Made by a program: the position numbers and the translations under genes. A model generated the notes under the pieces. The model made no database searches. It saw only the letters and a program-made list of their open reading frames with translations, and was not told where the DNA came from. Source: Ciona savignyi (lineage: Eukaryota; Chordata; Ascidiacea; Phlebobranchia; Cionidae). From it: a stretch of DNA of 64,000 bases. The stretch spans positions 122,485 through 186,484 of the forward strand of contig CH000186.1 in NCBI GenBank assembly GCA_000149265.1, in the 5' to 3' direction. Below are positions 1-15,000 of this stretch, piece after piece (the stretch's first letter is position 1; every line of letters starts with the position of its first letter).

Positions 1-3000
1 TTTCTGCAAGCGCTTTTTACCTTGACAAACTGGTGAAGGATCGGACCAAGTCGCAGAGGCAGTGCATGTGGTAGTGGAGCTGCCACTTATTACATATCCA
101 GCATCGCATGTGAAGGTGCAGACTGAGTTGGCATCATTTCCATTTGTGCAACTCACCTGACCATTTTGAGGATTGATCAGCTGTGAACACTGACCTATAG
201 AAAGATGTAGGAAGGAATATTGAAATGGGATAGGAAAAGACAATTATGTTTTAGAAGTTTTCCCACTGTTAATCATAAGATTATTTTGCAAATACATAAG
301 GGAGCGTTACCACATTGGTAATGGGGAAGATTGCTCGCAAATATGCTAGACAGTGATATCACATAGGTATTCATCAGATTACTTTACATCCAAAGTCAGG
401 TTACTGGAGTTATTGCAATGTGTTATATTGGTTTATTATATTACTTTAATTAAACATTGTATTATTAACTAAGTATTAATCCACTTGACCTAAGGCCTAA
501 CCGCTAAATGCTTTTCACAAGGAAACAACTAACTACCTAAAGACCACCATTAAAACAACAACATTTAGGCTTTAGTTTACTAAATCATTTAATCAAGACC
601 AAATATATTTTCGACTTTCTGTTTAACCTGACTGGTGTATGTTAGGTTAACAAAGAAAACTAACTCAAGTACTTTAAATATATTACATACCTAAGTGTGT
701 TTGTCAATGCTATCTAAATAAACTATAAGGTCATTACATAACTATCATCAGTTGAATACCTTTGAATTCAGAGACAGTAAACCTTGTAGTTTATTTTATT
801 CTATTGCTTAATTTCAAAAATTTAGTTTGCAATCTTTTGTTATTTTTGTATTGCTTTGTCAGCCGCAACTAATATATAAATGACATGCTTTTTAATGAGG
901 TGTTTAATATTAGTTTGTTTTTTTCGCCTTTTCATTTTCCTTTGTCTGTTTTTCTTATTTCTCTGTTCTTACCTTCACAAACTGGTGAATCATTAGACCA
1001 AGTCCCAGAAACAGTGCAAGTAGTAGAAGAGCTTCCACTAAGTGTATATCCAGCATTACATGTGAAAGTGCAAACTGAGTTGACATAATTGTCATTAGTG
1101 CAACTTCCTTGGCTGTTTGCAGGAATAATTAGCTGCGGACAGATTCCTGTAAAAAGCTATTAATTATATGTCTCAAAATTTATCTACTCAATTGGAAGGG
1201 GGTATGGGATAAATTAAATAAGAAAAGACAAGCTAGTAGAAATTAAGTTATGCTTGCTATCAGTCACTGTAATAATATCTTTAGAAGTAAATGTTCACGC
1301 GAAATAACTTTTTAGAAATCAATTTTAGTAAATTTGTTTTGCAGTATACAAATTTATTAAATTTTTTGTTTCTGCAAGCGTTTATACCTTGACAAATTGG
1401 TGAAGGATCGGACCAAGTCGCAGAGGCAGTGCATGTGGTAGTGGAGCTGCCACTTATTACATATCCAGCATCGCATGTGAAGGTGCAGACTGAGTTGGCA
1501 TCATTACCATTTGTGCAACTCACCTGACCATTTTTAGGATTGATCAGCGGTGTGCATTGAGCTGTAAAAAGATGTAGGAAGGAATATTGAAATGGGATAG
1601 GAAAAGATAATCATGTTTTGGAAGTTTTCCCACTGTTATTCATAAGATTATTTTGCAAATACATAAAGAAGCGTTACCACATTGGTAATGGGGAAGATTG
1701 CTCGCAAATCTGCTAGACAGTGTCATCTCATAGGTATTCATCAGATTACTTTACATCCGAAGTCGGGTTACTGGAGTTATTGCAATGTGTTATATTTGGT
1801 TAATATATTATTTTATTTAAACATTGTATTATTTACTAAGTATTAAACCACTTGACCTAAGGCCTGTCCGCTAAATGCTTTTCAAAAGGAAACAACTAAC
1901 TACCTAAAGACCACCAATAAAACGACAACATTTAGGCTTTAGTTTACTAAATCATTTGATCAAGACGAAATATATTTTCGATTTTCCGTTTAACAGGACT
2001 GGTGTATGTTAGGTTAACAAAGAAACCTAACTCAAGTACTTTCAATATATTACATACCTAAGTGTGTTTGTCAATGCCATCTAAATAAACTATAAAGTCA
2101 GTTATTGTTGTATTGGTTTGTCAGCCACAACTAATATATAAATGACATGCTTTTTAACAAGGTGTTTAACATTAGTTTGTTTTCTTCGCCTTTTCATTTT
2201 CCTTTGTCTGTTTTTCTTATTTCTCTGTTCTTACCTTGACAAACTGGTGAATCATTAGACCAAGTTCCAGAAACAGTGCAAGTGGTAGAAGAGCTTCCAC
2301 TAAGTGTATATCCAGCATTACATGTGAAAGTGCAAACTGAGTTGACATAATTGTCATTAGTGCAACTTTCTTGGATATTTGCAGGAGTAATTAGCTGCGG
2401 ACATATTCCTGTAAAAAAGCTTTTGATTATATGTCTCGAACTTTATCTACTCTACTGGAAGGGGGTATAGGGTAAATTAAATAGTCTAAAAGTTTTCTAA
2501 AGTGAAATGACAAGATAAAACCAATTAAAATATGTTTGTTAGCAGTCACTGTCAAAAAGTATTGCCTTTGCAAGAAAACGTTTATGGAAACTAATACTTT
2601 TTAAAAACAAACTAATATTCGTTTAAATTTTTTGTTTCTGCAAGCGTTTATACCTTGACAAACTGGTAAAGGATCAGACCAAGTCGCAGAGGCAGTGCAT
2701 GTGGTAGTGGAGTTGCCACTTATTACATATCCAGCATCGCATGTGAAGGTGCAGACTGAGTTGGCATCATTTCCATTTGTGCAACTCACCTGACCATTTT
2801 GAGGATTGATCAACTGTGTACACTGACCTGTAGAAATGGATAGGAAGGAATATTGAAATGGGGTAGGAAGAGATAATCACGTTTTGGTAGAGTTTTTTTC
2901 AGTGATAATCATAAGATTTCCTTGCAAATACATTAGAGAACATTACCACATTAGTAATAGGCAGTCTGCTTACACATACGTTAGACAGCATTATCGCATT

Positions 3001-6000
3001 TGTATTCATCAAATTGCCTCACGTCCAAAGTCAGGTTACCATAATTATTGCAATGCGTTTTTTATTTTTTATTAATTATTTTAGTTGAACATAATATTTT
3101 TAATCTAGTAGGCCTATTGAGCCACTGGACCTAAGGCCTGTCTGCTAAATGCTTTTCCCAAGGGAACAACTAACTGTCTTAAGACCACTTTTAAAACCAC
3201 AACATTTAGGCACTAACCTACTTAATAGTTTAATCAAGACCAAATATATTTCCGATTTTCTGTTTTACCTGACTGGTGTATGTTAGGTTAACAAAGAAAC
3301 ATAACTCAACTACTGTCAATATATTACATACCTAAGTGTGGTTGTCAATACTATTTAAAACTAAAAAGTCATTACGTAACAATCATCAGTTGAATACCTT
3401 TAAATTCAGAGACAGTAAACCTAGTAGTTTATTTTATTCTATTGTTTAATTTCAAAAAATTAGTTTGCAATATTTTGTTATTTTTGTATTGGTTTGTTAG
3501 CCGCAACTAAAGGTGTTTAACATTAGTTTGTTTTTTTCGCCTTTTCATTTTCCTTTGTCTGTTTTTCTTATTTCTCTGTTCTTACCTTGACAAACTGGTG
3601 AATCATTAGACCAAGTCCCAGAAACAGTGCAAGTAGTAGAAGAGCTTCCACTAAGTGTATATCCAGCATTACATGTGAAAGTGCAGACAGAGTTGGCATA
3701 ATTGCCATTAGTGCAACTTTCTTGGCTGTTTGCAGGATTAATTAGCTGCGGACAGATTCCTGTAAAAAGCTATTAATTATATGTCTCGAAATTTATCTAC
3801 TCAATTGGAAGGGGGTATGAGATAAATTAAATAGGAAAAGACAAGCTAGTAGAAATTAAGTTATGCTTGCTATCAGTTACTGTAATAACATCTTTGCAAG
3901 TAAATGTTTATGCGAAATAACTTTTTAGAAATCAATTTTAGTAAATTTGTTTTGCAGTATTAAATTTGTTTAAATTTTTTGTTTCTGCAAGCGTTTGTAC
4001 CTTGACAAATTGGTGAAGGATCGGACCAAGTCGCAGAGGCAGTGCATGTGGTAGTGGAGCTGCCACTTATTACATATCCAGCATCGCATGTGAAGGTGCA
4101 GACTGAGAAGGGATAATTGATATTGGTGCAACTCAACTGACCGTTTAGAGGAAAGTTCAACTGAGGACATTGACCTGAAAAATTTTGTTTTTTAATTCAG
4201 AATTTTACTTTTTTTTAAACTTCTTCCGAATTTAGGTATAATTTTTTTTATTGCAAGTCAACATTTATACAAAAACTAATCATTAGCTGATTGCACTAAC
4301 GGATTAAACACTTTGATGTAAATAATCCATTTAGTATGGTTGTGTAATAAACATTAAGATAAGGGAAAGTTTTAGACCACTAAACTAATAAGACAAGAGT
4401 AAAGACACTAATTAATTATTAGAATGCAAGCACCAGTGTCTTTATTTCCTATTCTAAAAAAAAAATTGGAGTTTTTTTGTTATTAAATACAACGATAAAC
4501 ACAAAATTTATCTCAATGGGAGAAAATTTATGCCCACTGTTTAAATATACGATATCAAATAGTGGGCATTTAATCTTAAATCAAATTTAAATACCACAAG
4601 GTAAATTTTCAAGGTTAAAAATCCATCAAATTTTACTTCCACACAAGTAATGTGAGTACATCTTTCACGCGAGTAATTCTATTAAAAAAAATAAAATGAA
4701 ACCTGGTAAAATAAAGGTGTATAGGATGGGATAGAATAGGATATTCCTGTTTATTCCTATGAATGGAAAAACAAAGGGGTTAACACACAGGCAATAATCA
4801 GATCACCTCACGTCCACCGTCGGGTTTGCGGAGCTAGTGCAGTATTGTGTCTATGAAACACATGTTTCTTTAATTAAGTAGAACCCAATAATCCTCTGGG
4901 TTCAGGCAATGTCTGTTAAATGCCTTGCCCAAGGACACAGCCGACTAGCTAGCAACCAGCTTCGAACCTGTAACCTTTCGTTTGAAAGGCGTAGCACTAA
5001 ACCACCTGACTAACCGCATGGATAAATGCGTGTGATAAAAACTGTTGCAATAACGAGAATTTGTTTTTCTTTTTTTTATACACCAAGTAATTTCTTACTC
5101 AATTTCCTGCATATTACAAAACAAAATTGTTGAATCAAAGAGTTGGTCAACTAAAACTCAGGTGAATATGTTGCTAAACGCTACAGGATATGCAAGAAAC
5201 TATTTGCTGAATTTAAACTCTTTTATTTATAAGATATCGGGCTGGACTGCAAATAATGTTATAGTCAAAAAGTGGATTTTTAAATATAAGTTCCAAATTC
5301 AGGTCAAATGGACAGTGGTATCTGGTACACAAGATAAATAAGGAAAACTGTTTTAAAACTATCAGAATATTTCGGACTTGGTTTCTACAGCCGTTTTACT
5401 AAGTTGTTATAACTCATTATGGGAACTCATCATTATCATTATGGGTTGCTAAGTCTGTTTTTTGTATGCAAGATGGTATCTATATATATATATATATATA
5501 TCGGTGGCGCTGGACAAATCATCTTTGGTACTTTACTGTACACGGTTAAGATTACACTGTTTTTCTTGTTTCTGCAAGCGCTTCTTACCTTGACAAACTG
5601 GTGAAGGATCAGACCAAGTCGCAGAGGAAGTGCATGTGGTAGTGGAGCTGCCACTTATTACATATCCAGCATCGCATGTAAAAGTGCAGACTGAGTTGGC
5701 ATCATTACCATTTGTGCAACTCACCTGACCATTTTGAGGATTGATCAGCTGTGCACACTGAGCTGTAGAAAGGGATATATAAGATTATTAAAATGGGATA
5801 GGAAGAGATAATCATATTTTAAAAGAGTTTTCCCAGTGTTACCACATTGGTAATAGGACAGATTGCTCAACCATACGTAAGAAAGTGTTATCGCACAGGT
5901 ATTCATTAAACTACCTCACATCTAAAGCCGGGTGACTGAAGGAATTGCAATGTAATGTATAGGTTTAAAATTTTATTTTAGTAGAACATAGTATTATTAA

Positions 6001-9000
6001 TTTAGTATCAATCCACTGGATCTAAGGTCTGTCCGCTACATGCTTTTCGCAGGGGAATAACTAACTAGCTGAAGACTACTTTTAAAACCATAACATTTAG
6101 GCATAGAGGCAATGCACTAACCTACTAAGCCATTTGGGCAAGTTTAAATATATTTTTCATATTCTGTTTAACCTGACTGATGTATGTTAGGTTAAAAAAG
6201 AAAACCACCTCAAGTACAATCAATAAGTGTGGTTGTCAATGCTATATCAATGAATTTATAAAGTCATTATTGTAACTAGTGAGTGTCAACCACGTGTTTA
6301 ACCACCACTATTTGTAAAATACATTTTGTATGCTATATATATATGCTTCAGGGTCCCTGACCACAATTTGTATTTTATACCCCGAATATGTAATCTGTTT
6401 CTACAAGCATAAACGCATGGGTCCCATAGTTATCAAACCAAACTTATTTTCCATGTGTAGTTCAAAAAAGAAAAATCATGTTAGATTTACAAACATTTCA
6501 CCACAAATGTTATAAATCAAAGCCTCTTTTCAAGTGCTGTATTGAAATAAAGCTAAATTCCAAAACATTCGATTTAGTTTTTATGGCTTCGGAAAAATCT
6601 CCTGGGTTTAATACATAAGTTTTGGTTTATACATATGTGGGTCATGTTATCTAACAATTCTTAAAATTTAAATCTAATTTAACCACTTTTTGCTGGAGAT
6701 GTCGATGCAATATGACATGCCTGTCAAAATCATGATTTAGGAACATATCTTCGTTTTTAAGGGACTTACCCTAAGTAAATGTTTTTTTTATTTCAATTGG
6801 TAAATAGTAGCTAACAGTCCAAAATTTTTACCAAATCTGATTCAAATTGTAGCAGACTTTCTATTGTCATGCCCAAAAAAGCTACATTTTTTGGAAAAAA
6901 TACCGTTTTGGTTTTTAACGCTCCAGAGGAATTCCCCTGGATTTATCACCTAAAATGTTGGTTTCCGCGTCTTATATATAATATTTATATATTTTGGTTT
7001 TTTTGACAAGGTGTTTTAACAACTGTTTCTTTTGCCACCTTTTATTTTCCCTTGCTATGATTTGTTTCTATTTGTAAGTATGGTAACAAAGAGCCGAAAT
7101 AAAAACTACTTCAAGATCCAAATTTATAATATAATAACCAATTAAAGACATTGATATACTGTTTATGGCCAAAATATATAAAGATTTTAAAACGAGATAT
7201 ATATAAGCATTAGAAATTTTATACTCTTGAAATTTACAGACATTGACTTTGTAACATTAAATATACCATTACTAGTTAGGCATTTATTAAAATCTGAGAA
7301 TTTTTTCTTATTTTTTATTTAAAAAATAACAATTTTTGGTAACATCCAACAAATTTTCTAATAATAGACTATGGAATGTAATAGATTCAAGACAAACTGT
7401 GGTAATACTATTTAAAACAAGTAAAAATATTGAAATAAAACTTTCATCGTCCTTAAAACGAAAATAATGCTAATGTTTTAACAGTGATATTAGTCTGTTT
7501 TTCTGGTTTCTCTGTATTTACCTTGACAAACTGGTGAAGGATCAGACCAAGTCGCATAGGTAGTGCATGTGGTAGTGGAGCTGCCAATTATTACATATCC
7601 AGCATCGCATGTGAAGGTGCAGACTGAGTTGGCATCATTACCATTTGTGCAACTCACCTGACCATTTTGAGGATTAATCAGCTGTGCACACTGAGCTGTA
7701 GAAAGGATGTAGATTTTAAAAACAAATAGGTCAGATGGACTATGGAATCATGTATTTATATAAACTAAAGAACACTGTTTTTAAAGTATAAGATTATTTT
7801 GGACTTGGTTGCTGCAGCCTTTTTACTAAGTTGTTATAACCTCAACTACAATTTTTAAACTAAATTCAATTAAAAGAGAAGGATATAGGAGGATAGGATA
7901 TTTATGTTTAATCCCTTGAATGGGAAAATATAAACAGGCAATCATCAGATTACCTCGCACCCATTGTCAAGTTATGGGGAGCTATTACATTGTGTGATTT
8001 AAACATTCCTTTAGTTTGGTAGAACCCAATAATCTGAAGGGTTTAGGCAATGTTATTAGGTGCCTTGCCCAAGGACACAGCCAAGTAGCTAACAACAAGT
8101 TCGAACCTGCAATCCTTTAGCACAACCAAGCTAATCTGTCGGACACCAAACCAACACCCATGAAATACCTTGGGCCAAATTATAAAGGCAACAGCTGATT
8201 AGTTCAACAGCCAAATGAGCAACAAGAAAACCCAGGATATATTGTGGTAAAGCTGTGGTCAACACACAAAAATAATAACATAACATTTTCGAAACATGAC
8301 AATTTCATATATATTTAATGTATAGGCTGGGATATACATTTGCAGAAATTGATAGACATTTATCCAGTTTAAATGTGTAAAGTGAGTATTTAAAAAAAGC
8401 TAACTTTCTTCACTTACAAACTTAAGTTAATTTAGGAAAATATTGTTCAACAACCAATGTGGGAATAGTGCTTTGTAAAATTGAATTAACAAGAAAAACT
8501 TTTCTAATGCAATATTTACAAACTACACTTATCGGCGTCTGGCAAACTTTCCGTTTCTAACATAAATGCATGGGTTATTCCTTCAGTAGGTAGAAGGCAA
8601 AGCTTGGTTAGGTTTTACACATCCATTTAAATGCTTATTGCAATAATTATAAATAAAAATGATATCATTTCCAAGGCTTTTTTAAAGACAAATTGCAATA
8701 TGTGACCTACAAGGATTATAAGAATTGTTGCAATATGTGATCCACATTTATTGACACTTTTTTTAACAAGAATGTTGCAGCCCTGATATATAGCATTATG
8801 GTAGCAAGAAAAAAGCTGCCACTGATAAGATTTAAATCCGCATCTACAGGGTATCCATGGCCATTGCTATGCTAGCTGAGCTAGATAGGAACGTTAAGTC
8901 ATCTCACAATTATTACTAATTGATAAACCAAACTTTATTGCAGTGCTGTTCAATGTTTAGATTTGTTTGTTTTTCTTGGTTTTTGAATTCTTACCTTGAC

Positions 9001-12000
9001 AAACTGGTGAATCATTAGACCAAGTTCCAGAAACAGTGCAAGTAGTAGAAGAGCTTCCACTAAGAGTATATCCAGCATTACATGTGAAAGTGCAGACTGA
9101 GTTGGCATAATTGCCATTAGTGCAACTTCCTTGGCTGTTTGAAGGATTAATAAGCTCCGGACACGTTCCTGTAAAAAAGCTATTAATTACATGTTTTAAA
9201 ATGTATTGGAAGGGGGTATGGGGTAAATTAAATAAGAAAATGACAAGATAGTAGCAATTAAGTTATACTTGCTGTCAGTCATTGTCAAAAAAATGTTATC
9301 TTTGCAAGTAAATGTTTATGGAATGTTCTACTTTTTAGAAATCAATTTTAGTTTATTTGTTTGCACGATTAAGATTTGTTTTAATTTTTTGTTTCTGCAA
9401 GCGTTTATACCTTGACAAATTGGTGAAGGATTAGACCAGGTCTGATAGGCAGTGCATGTGGTAGTGAAGCTGCCACTTATTACATATCCAGAATTGCAAG
9501 TAAAGGTGCAGACTGAGAAGGGATAATTGATATTGGTGCAACTCATCTGACCATTTACAGGAAAGTTCAACTGTGGACATTGACCTGAAAAAATTTGTTT
9601 TTAATTCTGTTGAGTAGCCTAGTTTAACTAATACTACCAACTTTTCTAATATTTGCAGAAGTTTACTTTAACATGTTTTAACTTCTTCCAAATTTACTTC
9701 CAATTTTTTTTATTGCAAGTCAACATTTATACAAAAACTAATCATTGCACTTCTGGATTAAATACTTTAATGTAAATAATCCATTTAGAATGACAATTTA
9801 ATAAACATACAGATAAAGGTAATTTTAGGACCACTAAACTATTAAGACAAGAGTAAAGAAACTAATTAAATATTAGAATGCAAGCACCAGTATCTCTATT
9901 AAATATAACCAAAATTAGTGTGGTGAAAATAGTTATTCATGATTCTAGTTCTAAAAAAGTTCTAAAAAAATTATCTTAATAGTTTATGGTCAATGTTTAA
10001 TTATAGCACTAAACCACCAGACTAACTGGTCAGACGATTGTGTGTGATCAAAATGGTTGCAATAACGAGGTTTGTTTTTTATTCTTTTATACGCTAGTTG
10101 AATAGAAAGCGGTTGCAGTAAACATTAATTAGATCTTATTTGCATAAGTAATTTCTTACTCGATTACCTACATCTTGCAAAGCAAAATTGTTGAATCAAG
10201 GTGTTGGTGAAAACAAAACTCTAGGCAATATGTTGTTAAAGGCTGCAGGATATGCAAAAAAACTATTTGCTGAATTTACACTTTTTTACTTTTTTAAGAT
10301 AATCGGGCTGGGCTGAACTGTAAGTAATGTTATAGTCAAAGAGTAAAAGGATTTTAAAATAACAAAATTTATTCTTTTTATCGGGCCAAATTTCAAACCC
10401 ATCATGGGCTTGCTGCCAAGTATGAATTTTGTATACAAGATGGTATCTATATGTATCGATGGCGTTGACCAACTTAATCTTTGGTACTTTACTGTACACG
10501 GTTAAGATTTCTCTGTTTTTCTTGTTTCTGCAAGCGCCCCTTACCTTGACAAACTGGTGAAGGATCAGACCAAGTAGCAGAGGCAGTGCATGTGGTAGTG
10601 GAGCTGCCACTTATTACATATCCAGCATCGCAAATAAAGGTGCAGAATGAGTTGGCATAATTACCATTTGAGCATCCCACCCAACCATTTTGAGGATTGA
10701 TCAACTGTGTACACTGAGCTGTAGAAAAGATGTAGATTTTAAAAAACTAAATTTAGGTCAAGTGGACAGTGGTATCTGGTATGTAAATTGACAAAAACTG
10801 TTAAGAAAACTGTTTTATAACGGTCAAAATATTCCGGACTTGTTGCTTAAGTCTTTTTAGTGAGTTGTTGTAACCCCAACTACAACTTTTAAGGAACAGA
10901 TTCAATTACAAGAGGAGGATTTAGGAGAATAGGGTATTCATGTTTATCCTTACCCATGAATGCGAATACCAATGGGGTTAATACACAGGCAATCATCAGA
11001 GCACTTACTGTTGTGTTATGGGAGATATTGCAGTGTGTTGATTTAAACCTGTGACTTACTATTGCAGTGTGTTGATTTAAACCTGTGATTACTTCTACTT
11101 TTTTATAAAGCAATCGTTATTGCATTGCTGTTCAAGATTTAGGTATGTTTGTTATTCTTGTTTTTAAATTCTTACCTTGACAAATAGGCACTACATTAGA
11201 CCAAGTCCCATAAACGTTGCAATAGGTAAAAGAGCTTCCACTAAGTGTATATCCAGCATTACATGTAAAAGAACAAACTGAGTTGGCATAATTGCCATTA
11301 GTGCAACTTCCTTGGCTGTTTGCAGGAATAATAAGCTGCGGACACATTCCTGTAAAAAAAACTATTAATTACATTTCTCCAATCGTAACAGCTCTATTGG
11401 AAGGCGGTATAGGATAAATTAAATATTCTGACGGGTTTCTAAAGAGAAATAGAAATTTATGCTTGCTAAAGACAAAGAATTAGTCTAGGTATATTTGTTT
11501 GCACAATTAACATTTGTTTAAATTTTTTGTTTCTGCAAGTGTTTACACCTTGACAAATTGGTGAAGGATTAGACCAGGTCTGATAGGTAGTGCATGTGGT
11601 AGTGGAGCTGCCACTTATTACATATCCAGCATCACATGTAAAGGTGCAAACTGAGTAGAGATAGTTGATATTGGTGCAACTCATCTGACCATTTACAGGA
11701 AAGTTCAACTGTGGACATTGTTGACCTGAAAAAATCTGTTTTTAAATCTGTTGAGTAGTACAACTGATACTTACCGACTTTTATTATATTTGCAAAAGTT
11801 TACCTTGAAAATAATAACCTTCTTCTAATTTACTTCCAATTTTTCTTTAATGCAAGTCGACAATCATACAAAAACTAATCATTCCACTTATGGATTAAAT
11901 ACTTTAAAGTAAATCCATTTAAAGCGATCATGTAATAAACATAAGTTAATGATCATTAAACTAGTAAGTAAAAAGACTAATTAATTATCAGATTGCAAGA

Positions 12001-15000
12001 CTCAGTTCCTCTATAAGATATGTAGGATATTCAGGTGTTTTTGGGACTTGTTGGTGTCAGGTGCCTATGGCTGACACTAAGTCTGACCTGAAGTTCTCTA
12101 TCTATTGAGACTCCAAAATGACTCCAACAAATCCAAGTTCTGCCACGGACAGTTCTTTTTATTCTTGATTAAATGCAGATACAATAAAACACATAGTTAA
12201 ACTATTCTGGCAATTGTGCCAGGACAAGGCAGCGTTCGGTTCACATTATTAACTCTTGTTCTCAGCTCAGTCTGTGCGTTCTGTTAGTTCTTTTAGCCAA
12301 GCTTTATACACTCTATATTAAACGTTAGGAAACAATTACACACCACATGACAGAAAGCATTATGGCTTGTGACAATTTGGTCCAAGTCCCATTTATAAGA
12401 CGTTTAAAATCGTGGTAAACTTAATTTATGCACAACTTACAACAAAGACACGAAATTGCTATAGATATAACCAACTGGTAACTGTTAAATTATACCATAT
12501 CTAATGGTTGGTTTGGTCATTTTATTTTAAGGTATATTTAAACAACAGTAGGTAAATTCCCCAACATGTTACACAACTCCCACAATACTGAGAAGAACAA
12601 AAATAAAATTTGACATTTATATAAAATACTTTGTTACGATCATTTACGAGGTTCTAAATTTATGATTTCTATTATATTTTCTGTGTGCATTAAAATGCCA
12701 GAGCGTCGCTGCGAGTTTGAAGGGTTGAGGCATTTATTTCTTTTTGGTGCGAGTCCTTTTACAACTAGTTAAATGTTATTTGGTTAAGCTAAGCGTTTAC
12801 GAAAAACAGAAATTGATCTACTGTTTTGCTAATTTGCAATGCTTTGCATTGCTTTTCTAATATTGAGGAAATTACACAAATTTCATACAAGGTGTTTTTG
12901 TGTCGAAAGAGCAATCACTGGTAAAGTTGCACTGAAGTTTAAACTTTGTAAACATAGCGTTGACACTTAGAACAACGGTTTGCAGAAGTTAAGTTCTACA
13001 TACATAGCAAAACAATTTCCAACATCTTGCAAAGCAAAATTGTTGAATCAAGGAGTTCGTAAAACCAAACTCCGGTGAATATGTTGTTAAATTCTACAGT
13101 ATATGGAAAAAACTATTTGCTCATTTTACACTTTTTTGGATTTTTAAGATATTGGGCTGGACTTCAAGTTATGTGGAAGGATTTTAAAATAACAGCCACG
13201 CAATATTTTCAGTTAACATAACATTAAGTAGGACATTTCATAACATGTAATATAGAAATAGGAAAACTAAAATTGAACAGTCAGTAAAAAAGGAGTCTAT
13301 ATAATTGGACTTATGCTATTAATTTATCTTTTCTTTTTTTAGAAGAAAATAATTTTTTTAGATCAGGCCTAGTTTTGTTTTTCTTGTTTATGCAAGTGCT
13401 TCTTACCTTGACAAATTGGTGAAACATTAGACCAAGTGCCAGAGGAAGTGCAAGTAGTAGTGGAGCTGCCACTAACTGTGTATCCAGCATTACATGTGAA
13501 AGTGCAGATTGAGAAGGGGTTATTGGCATTGGTGCAACTCGTAAAGCTGTTCACAGGATTAGTAATTTGGGGACACAGACCTGTAAACAGGTTTTTAATG
13601 CATCTTTCATTTTTTAACCTATTTATATCAACTGCGCGATCTTCAAAGTAAATTGTATTGAATATTTTTAAATGTTCAATAATATATGTTTAGCGCTTAA
13701 AAACTCAATTACACCACACACAAAAAATCTGAATGTTGTCTCCATATAGAGAAAAGTGCCGAAATCTGATAATTTAAATCAACAGTATTGTATTCCAATC
13801 TCCTAATTAGTTTCTACTGATGATGTCTTTAGGCAAAATTTATAATCTTGGTGCACACTATTTTTCAGAGATATTAATAGGTATTATTTCGTTAATATTA
13901 TAAAATTGACCTTAACATTTTTAAATTACCAAAAAAAAACAGTTTCACTTACTTTGTATCTCACAAGAAGGGAATGCAGAACTCCACGAACTATAGGTCG
14001 TCAAACAAGTGGTTGTTGCTGAACCACTCAAGCTGGACCCTGCACTGCATTGAAATGTGCATGTCGAACCATGGTTTGTGGCAGCAGTGCATGTAAAGGT
14101 CATGTGGGAAAGTGTGGGTATTGCTGGACAATTACCACCCCCTCCTGGATTGTAGAGTTTTTTATGCTTTCGCCTGCTTAGTTTATAAATACACTTAAGA
14201 TATAAATACACTGCTTAGTTTATAAATACACTTAAGATATAAACACACTGCTTAGTTTATAAATACACTGCTTAGTTTATAAATACACTTAAGAAAATGA
14301 TAATTAAAACGAATTCAAAATACAGATAGTTAGCACGGGAAAACAACGAAACCGTGTTTTCGAGGCAGTAAAAACAATGTGTGTCAATTTTATAAACAGT
14401 CATTTAAGGCCAACAATGGTACAGTGCGATTGACAAAGGGGAAATGCCAATACAATTCATTTTAAGAAACAGAAATTTAGATTATAGCTTTAATCATCGT
14501 AAATAATGAATTTATTTTAAGAGTTGACTAAGATACATTAAACCAGTATATTTTTTGGGGCTTTTAGCTACTGATTGATCTTTATATTCCTTTTCTTTTT
14601 GGCAAAACTGGTAAAAAAAATTAGTAAAAATACAGTGCGGTTTACATAGCGGATAAGCTAATACAATTAATTTCTAAGAAACAAAAATCAAAAAATGAGA
14701 AAAAAACTAAATAGCCTTGAAGTATGCAGACAATTTTTCATCAAGGATAATTATTGAAGCTACAATTAACACATCTCTTAAACAATGCTATTTCCAGCAT
14801 ATATATAGGCTATTTTGTTTTTTTGCTCATATAAGACAAAGTCAATTTATTAATTTACTGCTCTAAATCCAACAATAACATGCAAATAATAGAACAAGAA
14901 CTAATCAACCTATTTACTTACCTAAAGATGAACATGAAGGCATTACGACATTCCACTGAATAGTTGATCCATAGGTAATACAAACAGCTACTGCTGGGCC

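Larger units (their letters stand above)
21..11725 (-). repeat. Tandem array of 14 near-identical sushi exons (types A, B, C) with duplicated introns
   Basis: Fourteen exons of 174 nt (one of 177) fall into three types. Type A (GYVISGSS, first block INPQNGQVSC) is at 21, 1388, 2654, 5589, 7522 and 10545. Type B (GYTLSGSS, block PANSQGSC) is at 973, 2235, 3586, 8995 and 11176. Type C (NFPVNGQ, block SCTNINYP) is at 4001, 9411 and 11549; numbers are low ends. In transcript order they run C-B-A, C-B-A, A, C-B-A, B-A, B-A. Intron sequence is copied too: the stretch after each A exon recurs at about 200-960, 1570-2220 and 2840-3570. This means duplication of multi-kilobase segments and not of exons alone. 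Confidence 0.85.
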
